DNA of 34,115 nt, taken from Eudoraea sp. (GTDB lineage Bacteria > Bacteroidota > Bacteroidia > Flavobacteriales > Flavobacteriaceae). Made by a program: the position numbers and the translations under genes. The notes under the pieces are model-generated. The model was not told the DNA's origin. It made no database searches and saw nothing but the letters and a program-made list of their open reading frames with translations. Every line of letters starts with the position of its first letter. Position 1 is the first letter of the stretch. Shown here piece by piece: positions 25,601 through 33,231 of the stretch. The DNA is taken from assembly GCA_024639765.1 (NCBI GenBank), contig JAHEHU010000004.1, positions 1 through 34,115 on the forward strand. Reading direction: 5' to 3'.

Positions 25601-26111
25601 CTATGGTGGTGATATCCTTATCCTTCAACGAGGTTAACAACTTCTTCCCTTTTGGCAGCACCAAGGGAGGTGTTGGGTAGTCAGATTGTCTTACCAGGTC
25701 ATTTATCATTCCCTGTAAGCCCATTGTTCTGCCATCATCAGGGGAATAGATACGGGTGATCCCGTAGTTCATCAAAGCTTCTATTTCCTTTGGTAAAATT
25801 ACACCTCCCCCTCCACCGAAGATCTTTATATGTCCTGCACCCCGTTCCTGAAGAAGATCGTACATATAGGCGAAGTACTCATTATGTCCCCCTTGATAGG
25901 AGGTCATGGCAATGGCGTTGGCATCTTCCTGAATTGCGCAATTCACAACTTCTGAAACAGAACGATCATGTCCTAAATGGATCACCTCTACCCCGGTTGA
26001 TTGTATTATACGCCGCATAATATTGATGGCGGCGTCATGGCCATCAAATAGTGAAGCCGCAGTAACGATTCTGATCTTATTCTTCGGGATATATGGTTTA
26101 GTTTGCTCCAT
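22647..26111 (-). CDS. icmF: Fused isobutyryl-CoA mutase IcmF
   Basis: One 1154-residue chain carries all parts of a B12-dependent acyl-CoA mutase. N-terminal cobalamin domain (about 10-145) with FDGHDAAI, His25 being the lower cobalt ligand; MeaI-type G-protein chaperone (about 195-420) with [12 protein letters not shown] (Walker A), ETSGIGQSD and NKFD; and the TIM-barrel mutase (about 560-1100) with [12 protein letters not shown] and [11 protein letters not shown]604 and Q803 fit the Phe/Gln pair that marks isobutyryl-CoA rather than methylmalonyl-CoA mutases. It interconverts isobutyryl-CoA and butyryl-CoA. A segment at about 728-778 ([20 protein letters not shown]) looks like an insert. 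No cobalamin riboswitch upstream. Confidence 0.93.
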   Translation of the reverse strand: MEQTKPYIPKNKIRIVTAASLFDGHDAAINIMRRIIQSTGVEVIHLGHDRSVSEVVNCAIQEDANAIAMTSYQGGHNEYFAYMYDLLQERGAGHIKIFGGGGGVILPKEIEALMNYGITRIYSPDDGRTMGLQGMINDLVRQSDYPTPPLVLPKGKKLLTSLKDKDITTIARLISLAENDHQAFEVHYEALPANRKKVPVLGITGTGGAGKSSLVDELVRRFLYDFPDKTIGLVSVDPSKRKTGGALLGDRIRMNAINNDRVYMRSLATRQSNLALSKYVGDALNILQQAEFDLLILETSGIGQSDTEIVEHSDMSLYVMTPEFGAATQLEKIDMLDFADLVAINKFDKRGALDAIRDVRKQYMRNNNLWDIDQEKLPIYGTIASQFNDPGMNSLYKAVMQQLEEKTGAELHSQFTVALEEPEKRFIIPPARTRYLSEIAEANRGYDQQVDMQSSTAQTLYGVYKTILSLVSGSETENKEAAHPYLIEAGLDEESLLKNIADEKKDFLKLLISEFNKIKLNLDPYHWQTILQWASKVQRYKESVYQFKVRDKVLEIETHTESLSHLKIPKVVLPKYQAWGDLLRWSLQENVPGSFPYTAGLYPFKRTEEDPTRMFAGEGGPERTNRRFHYVSLDMKAKRLSTAFDSVTLYGHDPGERPDIYGKIGNAGVSICCLDDAKKLYSGFDLSDPMTSVSMTINGPAPMLLAFFLNAAIDQNCEKYIKEQGLEKEITAKVQELLKDNKEGQPEYAGTLPKGNNGLGLMLLGVTGDQVLPADVYETIKNRTLKEVRGTVQADILKEDQAQNTCIFSTEFALRLMGDVQEYFIQNKVRNFYSVSISGYHIAEAGANPITQLAFTLSNGFTYVEYYLSRGMDINKFGPNLSFFFSNGIDPEYAVIGRVARKIWAKAMKEKYGADPRAQMLKYHIQTSGRSLHAQEIDFNDIRTTLQALYAIYDNCNSLHTNAYDEAITTPTEESVRRAMAIQLIINKELGLAKNENPIQGSFIIEELTDLVEEAVLIEFDRITERGGVLGAMETMYQRSKIQEESLHYETLKHNGEYPIIGVNTFLSSKGSPTILPAEVIRATEEEKQVQLKTLKRLKTQHKKKAKKRLQELQECAVHNENIFEKLMEVSKYCSLGQITQSLFEVGGQYRRNM

Positions 26112-26254
26112 TTCTAATAAACAGTCCTTTTCAAGGCTGCAATTTACGATAAATGCAAAAAATATTGATTTACATTTCGAATTTTATAATATTCTTATGG
26201 GTATTTGGGTGTGGAGGCAATTGTACTAATTTTACGTCCATAAAGCATTGACCC

Positions 26255-27106
26255 TTGAAAGCAACCTTTCTAATTAATTGCCCGGACCAGACCGGCATCA
26301 TCAGTACGGTAACTAGTTTCATCCAGGAAGGAGGAGGAAATATTGTTTATCTGGATCAGCATGTAGACAAAGAGGCAGGGGTATTTTTCATGCGACTAGA
26401 AAGCGAGTTTGCAGATACACACAATGTTGAAACCGATTTGAAAGATGAATTTGACAAGCGTATAGCCCGTACATATCAAATGGAATGGAGTGTTCACTTT
26501 GGGGACGAGAAACCCAGAATGGCGCTGTTTGTAAGTAAGTACAATCATTGTTTATACGACCTCTTGAGCAGATACTATTCGGGTGAATTGAAGGTAGAGA
26601 TCCCATTTATTATAAGCAATCATGATGACTTAAAATATATTGGCACACAGTTCGATATTCCTTTTTACCACATCCCTGTGACAAAAGGCTCCAAAACAGA
26701 GGCCGAAGCAAAACAACTCGAATTATTGAAAGAACATGAGGTCGACTTTATTGTGCTTGCGCGGTACATGCAGATAGTTAGTTCAACCCTCATTGAGGAA
26801 TACCCGAATAAGATCATCAACATACATCATTCATTTCTACCGGCCTTTGCCGGCGCAAAACCCTATCATGCCGCTTTTGACAGGGGCGTTAAGATCATTG
26901 GCGCTACCAGTCATTATGTTACAGAAGAATTAGATGCGGGTCCCATAATTGAACAAGATACTGCCAGGGTGTCTCATGTTCATAAGGTGCATAACTTTGT
27001 AGATAAAGGACGTGATCTGGAGAAAATTGTTCTTTCCAGGGCAGTTCAACTTCATGTAAATAGGAAAACAATGGTTTACAACAATAAGACTGTCATCTTT
27101 TCTTAA
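26255..27106 (+). CDS. purU: Formyltetrahydrofolate deformylase, TTG start
   Basis: A 283-residue enzyme that hydrolyses 10-formyl-THF to THF and formate. The N-terminal ACT domain (about 1-85; FLINCPDQTGIISTVTSF) is followed by a formyl-transferase fold (about 87-280) with IINIHHSFLPAFAGAKPYH, IGATSHYVTEELDAGPIIEQD and KGRDLEKIVLSRAV, where the catalytic Asn/His/Asp set lies. The start is TTG at 26255: a TGA stop sits two codons upstream (26249-26251) and the first in-frame ATG is inside the ACT domain. Confidence 0.93.
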   Translation: MKATFLINCPDQTGIISTVTSFIQEGGGNIVYLDQHVDKEAGVFFMRLESEFADTHNVETDLKDEFDKRIARTYQMEWSVHFGDEKPRMALFVSKYNHCLYDLLSRYYSGELKVEIPFIISNHDDLKYIGTQFDIPFYHIPVTKGSKTEAEAKQLELLKEHEVDFIVLARYMQIVSSTLIEEYPNKIINIHHSFLPAFAGAKPYHAAFDRGVKIIGATSHYVTEELDAGPIIEQDTARVSHVHKVHNFVDKGRDLEKIVLSRAVQLHVNRKTMVYNNKTVIFS

Positions 27107-27259
27107 TTGCTTTACAATTAGAGAGAAATTGTTGTCCTCAGGCTTTTTATTCTTTGCTTCGTTTATTTTTCATAAATTACTCCTTTATTCAAAGAGAATG
27201 CCATGATGTAGGCAACGGACGTACATAGGTTCGATATACATTACTGAATACCGATTTAT

Positions 27260-28231
27260 ATGACAAAAATAGCCGTACTAGGTCCGATTCCAAGAGACAC
27301 CATTGTAACGCATCATGGGGAGACCATTAAAAAATATGGCTGTGTAACACACCCCGTTATAGCCCTTGCTAAACTATTCGGAAATGATGGTACGGTATAT
27401 CCTGTATCTCATGTTCATAAGGTGGATTATCAGAATATTCTGGAACTCCTCAAACCTTACACCAATATTGATACTACCTATGTTTCCAGCAAACATGACA
27501 GAGGCACCGTTATTGAGTTGAAATTCATAGACCAGAACAACCGTTTGGAGCGCCAAACGGCCTGTATGAGACCTATTGTACCCAGGGACATAAAGGATAT
27601 AGAGGAAATGGATGCCTATGTATTCATTCCTATTACCGACTTTGAGATATCTATCAGAACCTTAAAATTTATAAAGAAGAAAAGGAAAGGGTTAGTGGTT
27701 TTTGACGCACATGGGCCAACTACCTCCATGGGAATGACAGGTGATCGTTACCGAAAATTCTGGGTAGATATGGATGAATGGTTGAAATACATAGATGTAT
27801 TAAAAATGAACCTGGAAGAATCACAAGCATGCTGGTTTAAGCGAGAGTATTCCGCCGAAGAAATGACCAGTTATGATGAAGAAAGAACGGAGCATTTAGA
27901 TGAGATGGCTGCTTATGTACTGAAGAAAGGCGTAAAATTCTTTTATGTAACCCTAGATGCCAAAGGTTGTGTTTTTTATACCAAAGAAGGCAATGAGATC
28001 AAAAAACAGTTTGTGAAATCTGTCTATGTGGATCATGTGGTAGATACCACTGGATGTGGGGATTCTTTTGCCGGCGGATTAGCCTATGGTTTTGCCGTCT
28101 ACAGTGATCCTGTTAAAGCAGCTCAATTTGCGAATGCTTTAGGAGCCCTTCGCACACAGGGCAAGACCTTTGATGTCTTTAAATCAAGAGAAGAAACGGA
28201 AGCCCTGATCTCCGCCTATTACGGCAGCTAA
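27260..28231 (+). CDS. PfkB-family sugar/nucleoside kinase
   Basis: A 323-residue ribokinase-fold kinase. The C-terminal PfkB signature is DTTGCGDSFAGG (262-273) with Cys at the variable position of GxGD and catalytic Asp268. The N-terminal half lacks the usual GG substrate motif of ribokinase and instead has LGPIPRDTIVTHHGE and YGCVTHPVIALAKL, so the substrate is uncertain; ribose, adenosine or a related sugar is possible. It follows purU by 153 bases in the same direction. A bidirectional terminator lies downstream. Confidence 0.85.
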   Translation: MTKIAVLGPIPRDTIVTHHGETIKKYGCVTHPVIALAKLFGNDGTVYPVSHVHKVDYQNILELLKPYTNIDTTYVSSKHDRGTVIELKFIDQNNRLERQTACMRPIVPRDIKDIEEMDAYVFIPITDFEISIRTLKFIKKKRKGLVVFDAHGPTTSMGMTGDRYRKFWVDMDEWLKYIDVLKMNLEESQACWFKREYSAEEMTSYDEERTEHLDEMAAYVLKKGVKFFYVTLDAKGCVFYTKEGNEIKKQFVKSVYVDHVVDTTGCGDSFAGGLAYGFAVYSDPVKAAQFANALGALRTQGKTFDVFKSREETEALISAYYGS

Positions 28232-28537
28232 GGAAGGTTTCTATGCCGGTAACCTGTCAATTTTACTTCTAACTTTATCATAATCAATATTTTAAATACA
28301 AAATTTACTTTTTGTATAAAAGATATTGCAATAAATTAATCCTATTTCCGTTAGCTACATAAGTCCATCTAAGGTAACAGTCTAATAATAGTGAGTGTAC
28401 CGCAGAATGGCATAAAAAAATATTTTTATACCCGTATTATTTGAGTTAGTATTTTTGAGTTAGTTAGTTTAAAAAACCGGTGTAGTGGCCGGTTTTTTTA
28501 TTTCCTTAGTTCAATTTTTATACCCTTCTGAAGCGCA
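28232..28537. other. Intergenic region between pfkB gene and DUF1579-like gene
   Basis: About 300 bases without a gene. It contains an AT-rich hairpin (ATACAAAA 28296-28303 with TTTTGTAT 28310-28317), a short direct repeat of TTGAGTTAGT near 28440 and 28456, and the bidirectional terminator at 28471-28499. Confidence 0.6.
28471..28499. terminator. Bidirectional terminator
   Basis: AAAAAACCGG (28471-28480) pairs with CCGGTTTTTT (28489-28498) around TGTAGTGG. T-runs follow the GC stem on both strands, so it can end both the pfkB transcript (plus) and the convergent DUF1579-like transcript (minus). Confidence 0.8.
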
Positions 28538-29044
28538 CTATATTTTTTTTCTGTAAACCCCATCAAAAAGCACATTAACTGAATTGTCCCCTTTAAATAC
28601 CTCCCAAAGTTGGCGAATACTGCCATCTTCATGTAAGGTATAGGAGATTTGTTGTACCAAGGAGGTTCCATCTTCTTGCGGTGCAGGATCGGACCGCAGT
28701 ATCATTTGGTTACCTTCCCTTTTCCCCTTGAGCTTTAAAATAGTACCGGCAACATCTAGCCAAAGTTGCTCCCATTGAGCTGTTTCTTCATTGTAGTAAT
28801 TAAAACTTGTACCTGTAAAGTTTCCGTTAGCACTTGTCCAACTTTCTTTGATGACACAACCCGCCTGTTCCTTTACAATAGAATTCTCACCGGCTTTGTC
28901 ACCGTTGGGCAGGGTAACATCCCACTCCCCGATCCAAAAATCGAATTCAGCATGGGCATCTGTGCAACACGCACAAGGCGCATTCTGAGCAATTAATGTT
29001 GAAATGGATAAAAGAAGTATAATTCCAGTTAGTGCGTTTCTCAT
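28538..29044 (-). CDS. Exported DUF1579-like lipocalin-fold protein
   Basis: A 168-residue protein with a signal peptide (LLLSISTLIAQ) and then a CACC cysteine cluster and DFWIGEWDVTLPNGDKAGEN, the opening of DUF1579-type domains. The rest alternates as beta strands (NYYNEETAQWEQLWLD, LVQQISYTLHEDGSI), fitting a lipocalin-like barrel that may bind a small ligand. Four cysteines sit near the mature N-terminus (in NAPCACCTDA and AGCVIKE), odd for a small exported protein. Function unknown. Confidence 0.8.
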   Translation of the reverse strand: MRNALTGIILLLSISTLIAQNAPCACCTDAHAEFDFWIGEWDVTLPNGDKAGENSIVKEQAGCVIKESWTSANGNFTGTSFNYYNEETAQWEQLWLDVAGTILKLKGKREGNQMILRSDPAPQEDGTSLVQQISYTLHEDGSIRQLWEVFKGDNSVNVLFDGVYRKKI

Positions 29045-29190
29045 CGGTTTTTTATTTAATAAGTAAGATACAAAAATCGAGCAACGGTCTTAACGATTAG
29101 TCACTACTACCGAACGCGTGTACAACCTGTGCATTGAATTTTAGATAAATTACCCCAATATTAGCTGTATTCCCATATCTCATAAAACAA

Positions 29191-29427
29191 ATGAACCCAT
29201 GGAGCCGTATCTTTATACAAAAGAAAATTACCATGAAAAATCAAAATTGCAAGGTTGGGGCAACTACACATATAAGTAGCGGATCTAACGGCCCTGTGAG
29301 AGTAGAAATATTCTACAAGTCCTTTGCTGCTATGGCCTCAGATACGCAGTATGCAGGGACACAGATGGGAGATTTTTTTGATCGCAAAGCCCGTGGTCTT
29401 AAAAAAATAATGGAAGAGCTGGTTTAA
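29191..29427 (+). CDS. Small protein, possibly frameshifted at AAG-TAG-C
   Basis: An ORF of 78 codons whose last 50 residues (GSNGPVRVEIFYKSFAAMAS and on to GLKKIMEELV) look like a real conserved protein. Its first residues look less natural than those of an overlapping ORF in another frame (29199-29279, opening MEPYLYTKENYHEKSKL and reaching GWGNYTYK), which stops at TAG exactly where the conserved part of the long ORF begins. Joining them needs a +1 shift at AAG-TAG-C (29274-29280). So the gene may be a single 75-residue protein, with either programmed frameshifting, a mutation or a sequencing error. Its stop overlaps the stop of pyrF by three bases, convergent. Function unknown. Confidence 0.55.
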   Translation: MNPWSRIFIQKKITMKNQNCKVGATTHISSGSNGPVRVEIFYKSFAAMASDTQYAGTQMGDFFDRKARGLKKIMEELV

Positions 29428-30254
29428 GATCCCAATTTCTTTTTTTTCAATTCAATAGCCATTCCTTCTTGCAGTGCTCTGGCTTCTTCGGCTGCCTTAT
29501 CTGCAAAATCTCTTTCTTGGGAAGCATATAGAATACCCCGTGAAGAATTGATCAATAAACCTACTTTGTCATTCAGGCCATACTGGCAAACTTCATCTAG
29601 CTGACCTCCCTGAGCACCCACCCCTGGAACCAATAAAAAATGATCTGGGACTATATTCCTTATTTCTTTTAAATAGCTGGCTTTCGTTGCCCCTACCACA
29701 TACATCAGGTTTTCAGAATTTTTATACGCCTTTGACGTATTGAGCACTTGTTTATACAATTCTGTATTGGCCACTTTTTGCGTTTGAAAATCAAAAGCAC
29801 CCGGATTGGAGGTTAACGCCAGCAAAATGGTATGCTTATTTCTGAATTCCAGAAAAGGTTCTATAGAATCTCGGCCCATATAGGGTGCCACAGTGATGGA
29901 ATCAAAATTAAGTGCTTCAAAAAATGCCTTGGCATACCGCGTGGCAGTATTTCCAATATCCCCTCTTTTGGCATCTGCTATCGTAAAGATCTCTGGATAC
30001 GAATCATTCAGATAATCAATGGTTTTAGAAAGTGCCTCCCAGCCTTTTAGTCCATATGCCTCATAAAAGGCTGTATTTGGCTTATAAGCAACACAGAGAT
30101 GATGAGTAGCATCAATAATGGCCTTATTGAAAGCAAAGATGGGATCTGGTTCTTCCAGGAGATGAGGTGGTATTTTCCCAAGGTCGGTATCAAGGCCGAT
30201 GCACAAAAACGACTTTTTGTGATAAATCTGCGCTACTAACTCCTCTGTGGTCAT
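29424..30254 (-). CDS. pyrF: Orotidine 5'-phosphate decarboxylase, type 2
   Basis: A 276-residue TIM-barrel enzyme that decarboxylates OMP to UMP, the last step of pyrimidine synthesis. The active-site signature DAKRGDIGNTATRYA, with the catalytic Asp-Lys-Asp network, and the phosphate-binding region near LVPGVGAQGGQ are present; the length and layout match the type 2 (TIGR02127) subfamily. It follows prfA by six bases, so the two are probably co-transcribed. Confidence 0.94.
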   Translation of the reverse strand: MTTEELVAQIYHKKSFLCIGLDTDLGKIPPHLLEEPDPIFAFNKAIIDATHHLCVAYKPNTAFYEAYGLKGWEALSKTIDYLNDSYPEIFTIADAKRGDIGNTATRYAKAFFEALNFDSITVAPYMGRDSIEPFLEFRNKHTILLALTSNPGAFDFQTQKVANTELYKQVLNTSKAYKNSENLMYVVGATKASYLKEIRNIVPDHFLLVPGVGAQGGQLDEVCQYGLNDKVGLLINSSRGILYASQERDFADKAAEEARALQEGMAIELKKKKLGS

Positions 30255-30260
30255 AGGGTA

Positions 30261-31337
30261 TTAAAAAATTTCAGAAGCCTCTTTTAATTTTTCCGTATTG
30301 TCTACCAGCATTAGTTCATCTATGATCTTCTGAATATCCCCGTTCATTATGTTCTGAAGATCGTATAAGGTTAGTCCTATCCTGTGGTCTGTGACCCTGC
30401 CCTGGGGATAGTTGTAGGTCCTGATCTTCGCAGAACGGTCACCGCTGCTTACCTGTGAATTTCGTTTGGCAGAATCTTCTTCCTGTCTTTTCTGCAACTC
30501 CATGTCATATAAACGGGAACGTAGAACTTTAAAGGCCTTCTCCTTATTTTTGTGCTGCGATTTTTCATCCTGGCACTGTGCGACAATACCTGTTGGAATA
30601 TGCGTTAACCTTACTGCAGAATAGGTAGTGTTCACTGATTGCCCTCCGGGCCCAGAGGAACAGAAAAAGTCGATTCTCACATCCTTTGGATCTACCTGCA
30701 CATCAAAGTCTTCCGCCTCCGGTAAGACCATTACTGTGGCAGCACTGGTATGCACCCGGCCTTGTGTTTCTGTTTGGGGAACCCGTTGAACCCTATGTAC
30801 TCCTGCTTCAAATTTTAAGGTTCCGTATACATCTTCACCGGTTATTTCAAAATGTATCTCTTTATATCCTCCGCTGGTTCCTTCACTAAGGTCAATGATA
30901 TTTGTTCGCCAACCTTTGGATTCACAGTATTTGGCATACATTCTATAAAGATCTCCGGCAAAAATACTCGCTTCGTCACCCCCGGTTCCTGCTCTGATCT
31001 CCATCACCACATCCTTGGCATCTTCCGGATCTTTCGGGATCAATAAAAACTTGATTTCATCTTCCAGTAATGGCAGCGCTTCTTTTGCTTCTTCCAATTG
31101 CATTTTGGCCATTTCGATCATTTCAGGATCGGCCCCGGCCGAAAGGATCTCTTCCGCTTCCTCAAGATTATTCTTCAACTCAATATAGGTATCCCTTTTG
31201 TCCACTAAAACCTTTAGGTCCTTATATTCCTTGTTTAACTGAACATACCTTTTTTGATCTGTTATTATATCTGGTTGTATGATAAGGTCCGAAACCTCAT
31301 CAAAACGCTGCTTTATAATATTTAATTTATCTATCAT
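30261..31337 (-). CDS. prfA: Peptide chain release factor 1
   Basis: A 358-residue class I release factor. The GGQ motif (231-233, in SSGPGGQSV) catalyses peptidyl-tRNA hydrolysis, and the PxT stop-codon recognition tripeptide is PQT at 187-189 (in [13 protein letters not shown]), as expected for RF1, which reads UAA and UAG. The C-terminal region after GGQ ([19 protein letters not shown]) is as in other RF1 proteins. It should start an operon with pyrF. Confidence 0.95.
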   Translation of the reverse strand: MIDKLNIIKQRFDEVSDLIIQPDIITDQKRYVQLNKEYKDLKVLVDKRDTYIELKNNLEEAEEILSAGADPEMIEMAKMQLEEAKEALPLLEDEIKFLLIPKDPEDAKDVVMEIRAGTGGDEASIFAGDLYRMYAKYCESKGWRTNIIDLSEGTSGGYKEIHFEITGEDVYGTLKFEAGVHRVQRVPQTETQGRVHTSAATVMVLPEAEDFDVQVDPKDVRIDFFCSSGPGGQSVNTTYSAVRLTHIPTGIVAQCQDEKSQHKNKEKAFKVLRSRLYDMELQKRQEEDSAKRNSQVSSGDRSAKIRTYNYPQGRVTDHRIGLTLYDLQNIMNGDIQKIIDELMLVDNTEKLKEASEIF

Positions 31338-31496
31338 GGTCTTTCTTCCCTTAGGCTGCTAATTTACAACTTTTAAGGGCAATTGCTGATAATAAATTAA
31401 ATAGCACAAAAGAGAATGCCTTACCATTTAACTCATTTCAAGTCAATGGCCAAGGGCGTAATCTGCTCCTAGAGGAAATAGCTTAAAACTATGGCG

Positions 31497-31922
31497 TTAC
31501 TCAAATACCCTTAAGATGTCCCCATTCAATTCGGTGTTGAAGATCTTAAGTGGATTATTTGTAATGGTATTCAAAGGGGCTCCATTCTGAGAGAACCTGG
31601 AACCATGTGTGGAGCAATAAAAAATTCCTCCATCATCATCAATAAAACGAACCTGATCCGTCTGTTGATGACTGCATATCTGGCTGGCAGCAATAAAATT
31701 TCCTTGCAGGTTCCTTACTACCACCACTTCATTTTTTAGAATAAAGTCGCCATTATTCTGTAATTGGGCTCCTTCACTGGATGTTAGATCGATGGTGAAA
31801 TCAACTCCGGTAGGGATGGGCAGACCGCCATCATCATCCTTGGAACATCCTTGTACACAAGGGAATGTAAGGGCAAATGCGGCTCCCGCCCCTAGGGTTC
31901 TTAAAAATGCTTTTCTTTCCAT
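31497..31922 (-). CDS. Rieske [2Fe-2S] lipoprotein
   Basis: A 141-residue protein with a signal sequence ending in a lipobox (VQGC; Cys at residue 26), an Asp-rich linker, and a Rieske domain. Cluster ligands are C83/H85 (QICSHQQ) and C103/H106 (CSTHGSRF), 17 residues between H85 and C103. The extra cysteines that form the disulfide in respiratory Rieske proteins are absent. It should be a periplasmic or outer-membrane-attached electron carrier. No partner oxidoreductase is adjacent. KAFLRTLG is not a full twin-arginine motif. Confidence 0.88.
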   Translation of the reverse strand: MERKAFLRTLGAGAAFALTFPCVQGCSKDDDGGLPIPTGVDFTIDLTSSEGAQLQNNGDFILKNEVVVVRNLQGNFIAASQICSHQQTDQVRFIDDDGGIFYCSTHGSRFSQNGAPLNTITNNPLKIFNTELNGDILRVFE

Positions 31923-31974
31923 AACACTGTTTTTCTTATTAAAAAGAACGCAGCATTAAAAAGAATCGTATGTT

Positions 31975-33153
31975 TTAGTAAGTAAAGCTGCCAAATTCAC
32001 TTTTGATAGTGAGTTTTTTGGAGGGATGAGCTTCTACCCTTCCAATAATTTGAGCCGGGATATTAAAACTTTCAGAAATAGCTATCAGATCGGCCGCTAT
32101 CTGTTCATTTACATACAATTCCATGCGGTGTCCACAATTAAAGACCTGATACATTTCCTTCCAATCTGTTTTAGACTGTTCCTGAATAAGTTTAAACAAA
32201 GGAGGAATTGGGAACAAGTTGTCTTTAATGACATGAAACTGATCTAAGAAATGTAATATTTTAGTTTGAGCACCTCCACTGCAATGTACCATTCCGTGGA
32301 TATCTTTGGCGCCAAATTGCTCCAGCATCTTTTTGATCACCGGGGCATAGGTGCGTGTTGGGGAAAGGACCAATTTACCGGCGTCTAAGGGGACATTTTC
32401 AATGGCCTCTGTAAGACCTTTCTGGCCAGAATATACCAGGTCTTCCGGAACGGAGGGATCATAACTTTCGGGATATTTTTTTGCCAGTATTTTAGAAAAA
32501 ACATCATGCCTGGCGGAGGTTAAACCATTACTACCCATACCCCCATTGTATTCCTTTTCGTAGGTAGCTTGCCCAAAGGATGCCAACCCCACAATAACAT
32601 CACCTGCTTTTATTTTGGCATTATCTATAACTTCTTTGCGTTTTATACGCGCTGTGACCGTAGAATCTACTATGATGGTCCTTACAAGATCGCCCACATC
32701 CGCGGTTTCACCTCCCGTAGAATTAATTTGCACGCCATAGCCGGCCATTTCCTGAATCAATTCTTCAGTACCGGTGATAATAGCCTCAATAACCTCCCCT
32801 GGAATTAGGTTCTTGTTTCTTCCTATGGTAGAAGAAAGCAGGATATTCTCAGTGACCCCCACGCATAAGAGATCATCCAGATTCATGACCAGGGCGTCCT
32901 GCGCAATCCCTTTCCAGACAGACAGATCACCTGTTTCCTTCCAGTACATATAAGCCAGGGACGATTTGGTTCCTGCCCCATCGGCATGCATAACCAAACA
33001 ATAGTCTTCATCGTTTGTAAGCATATCCGGCACTATTTTACAAAACGCCTTTGGGAAGAGTCCTTTATCAATATTCTTGATCGCTTTATGCACATCTTCC
33101 TTGGAGGCTGAAACTCCACGCTGGTGATATCGCTTACTTATGGGCGTACTCAT
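31975..33153 (-). CDS. purM: AIR synthase (phosphoribosylformylglycinamidine cyclo-ligase)
   Basis: A 392-residue PurM-type enzyme, making aminoimidazole ribotide from FGAM with ATP. It has YHQRGVSASKEDV at the start, HADGAGTKSS, GIAQDALVMNLDDLLCVG, NSTGGETADVGDLV, VGLASFGQATYE, and the late GMVHCSGGAQTKI and NCGHRMELYV segments. It is longer than E. coli PurM, as in the flavobacterial form. I use the ATG at 33153; the frame is open to a TTG at 33201, but that lies in the -33 promoter box. Confidence 0.93.
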   Translation of the reverse strand: MSTPISKRYHQRGVSASKEDVHKAIKNIDKGLFPKAFCKIVPDMLTNDEDYCLVMHADGAGTKSSLAYMYWKETGDLSVWKGIAQDALVMNLDDLLCVGVTENILLSSTIGRNKNLIPGEVIEAIITGTEELIQEMAGYGVQINSTGGETADVGDLVRTIIVDSTVTARIKRKEVIDNAKIKAGDVIVGLASFGQATYEKEYNGGMGSNGLTSARHDVFSKILAKKYPESYDPSVPEDLVYSGQKGLTEAIENVPLDAGKLVLSPTRTYAPVIKKMLEQFGAKDIHGMVHCSGGAQTKILHFLDQFHVIKDNLFPIPPLFKLIQEQSKTDWKEMYQVFNCGHRMELYVNEQIAADLIAISESFNIPAQIIGRVEAHPSKKLTIKSEFGSFTY

Positions 33154-33169
33154 CTGAACTGATTTACAG

Positions 33170-33202
33170 CAAAAATAGGGTAATGTTCTAAAATCCAGCA
33201 AA
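33170..33202 (-). promoter_or_regulatory. Promoter of purM (-33/-7)
   Basis: On the minus strand TTTG (33202-33199), a 21-base spacer and TATTTTTG (33177-33170) match the Bacteroidetes consensus. The same spacing is found for grpE. It is 16 bases before the purM ATG at 33153. Confidence 0.65.
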
Positions 33203-33231
33203 GGAATAAGGGCTTTTACTCAGATTTAAAT

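Noticed and set aside
26112-26254. Cobalamin riboswitch for icmF
   Set aside because: The gap is only 143 bases and no B12-box-like sequence is seen.
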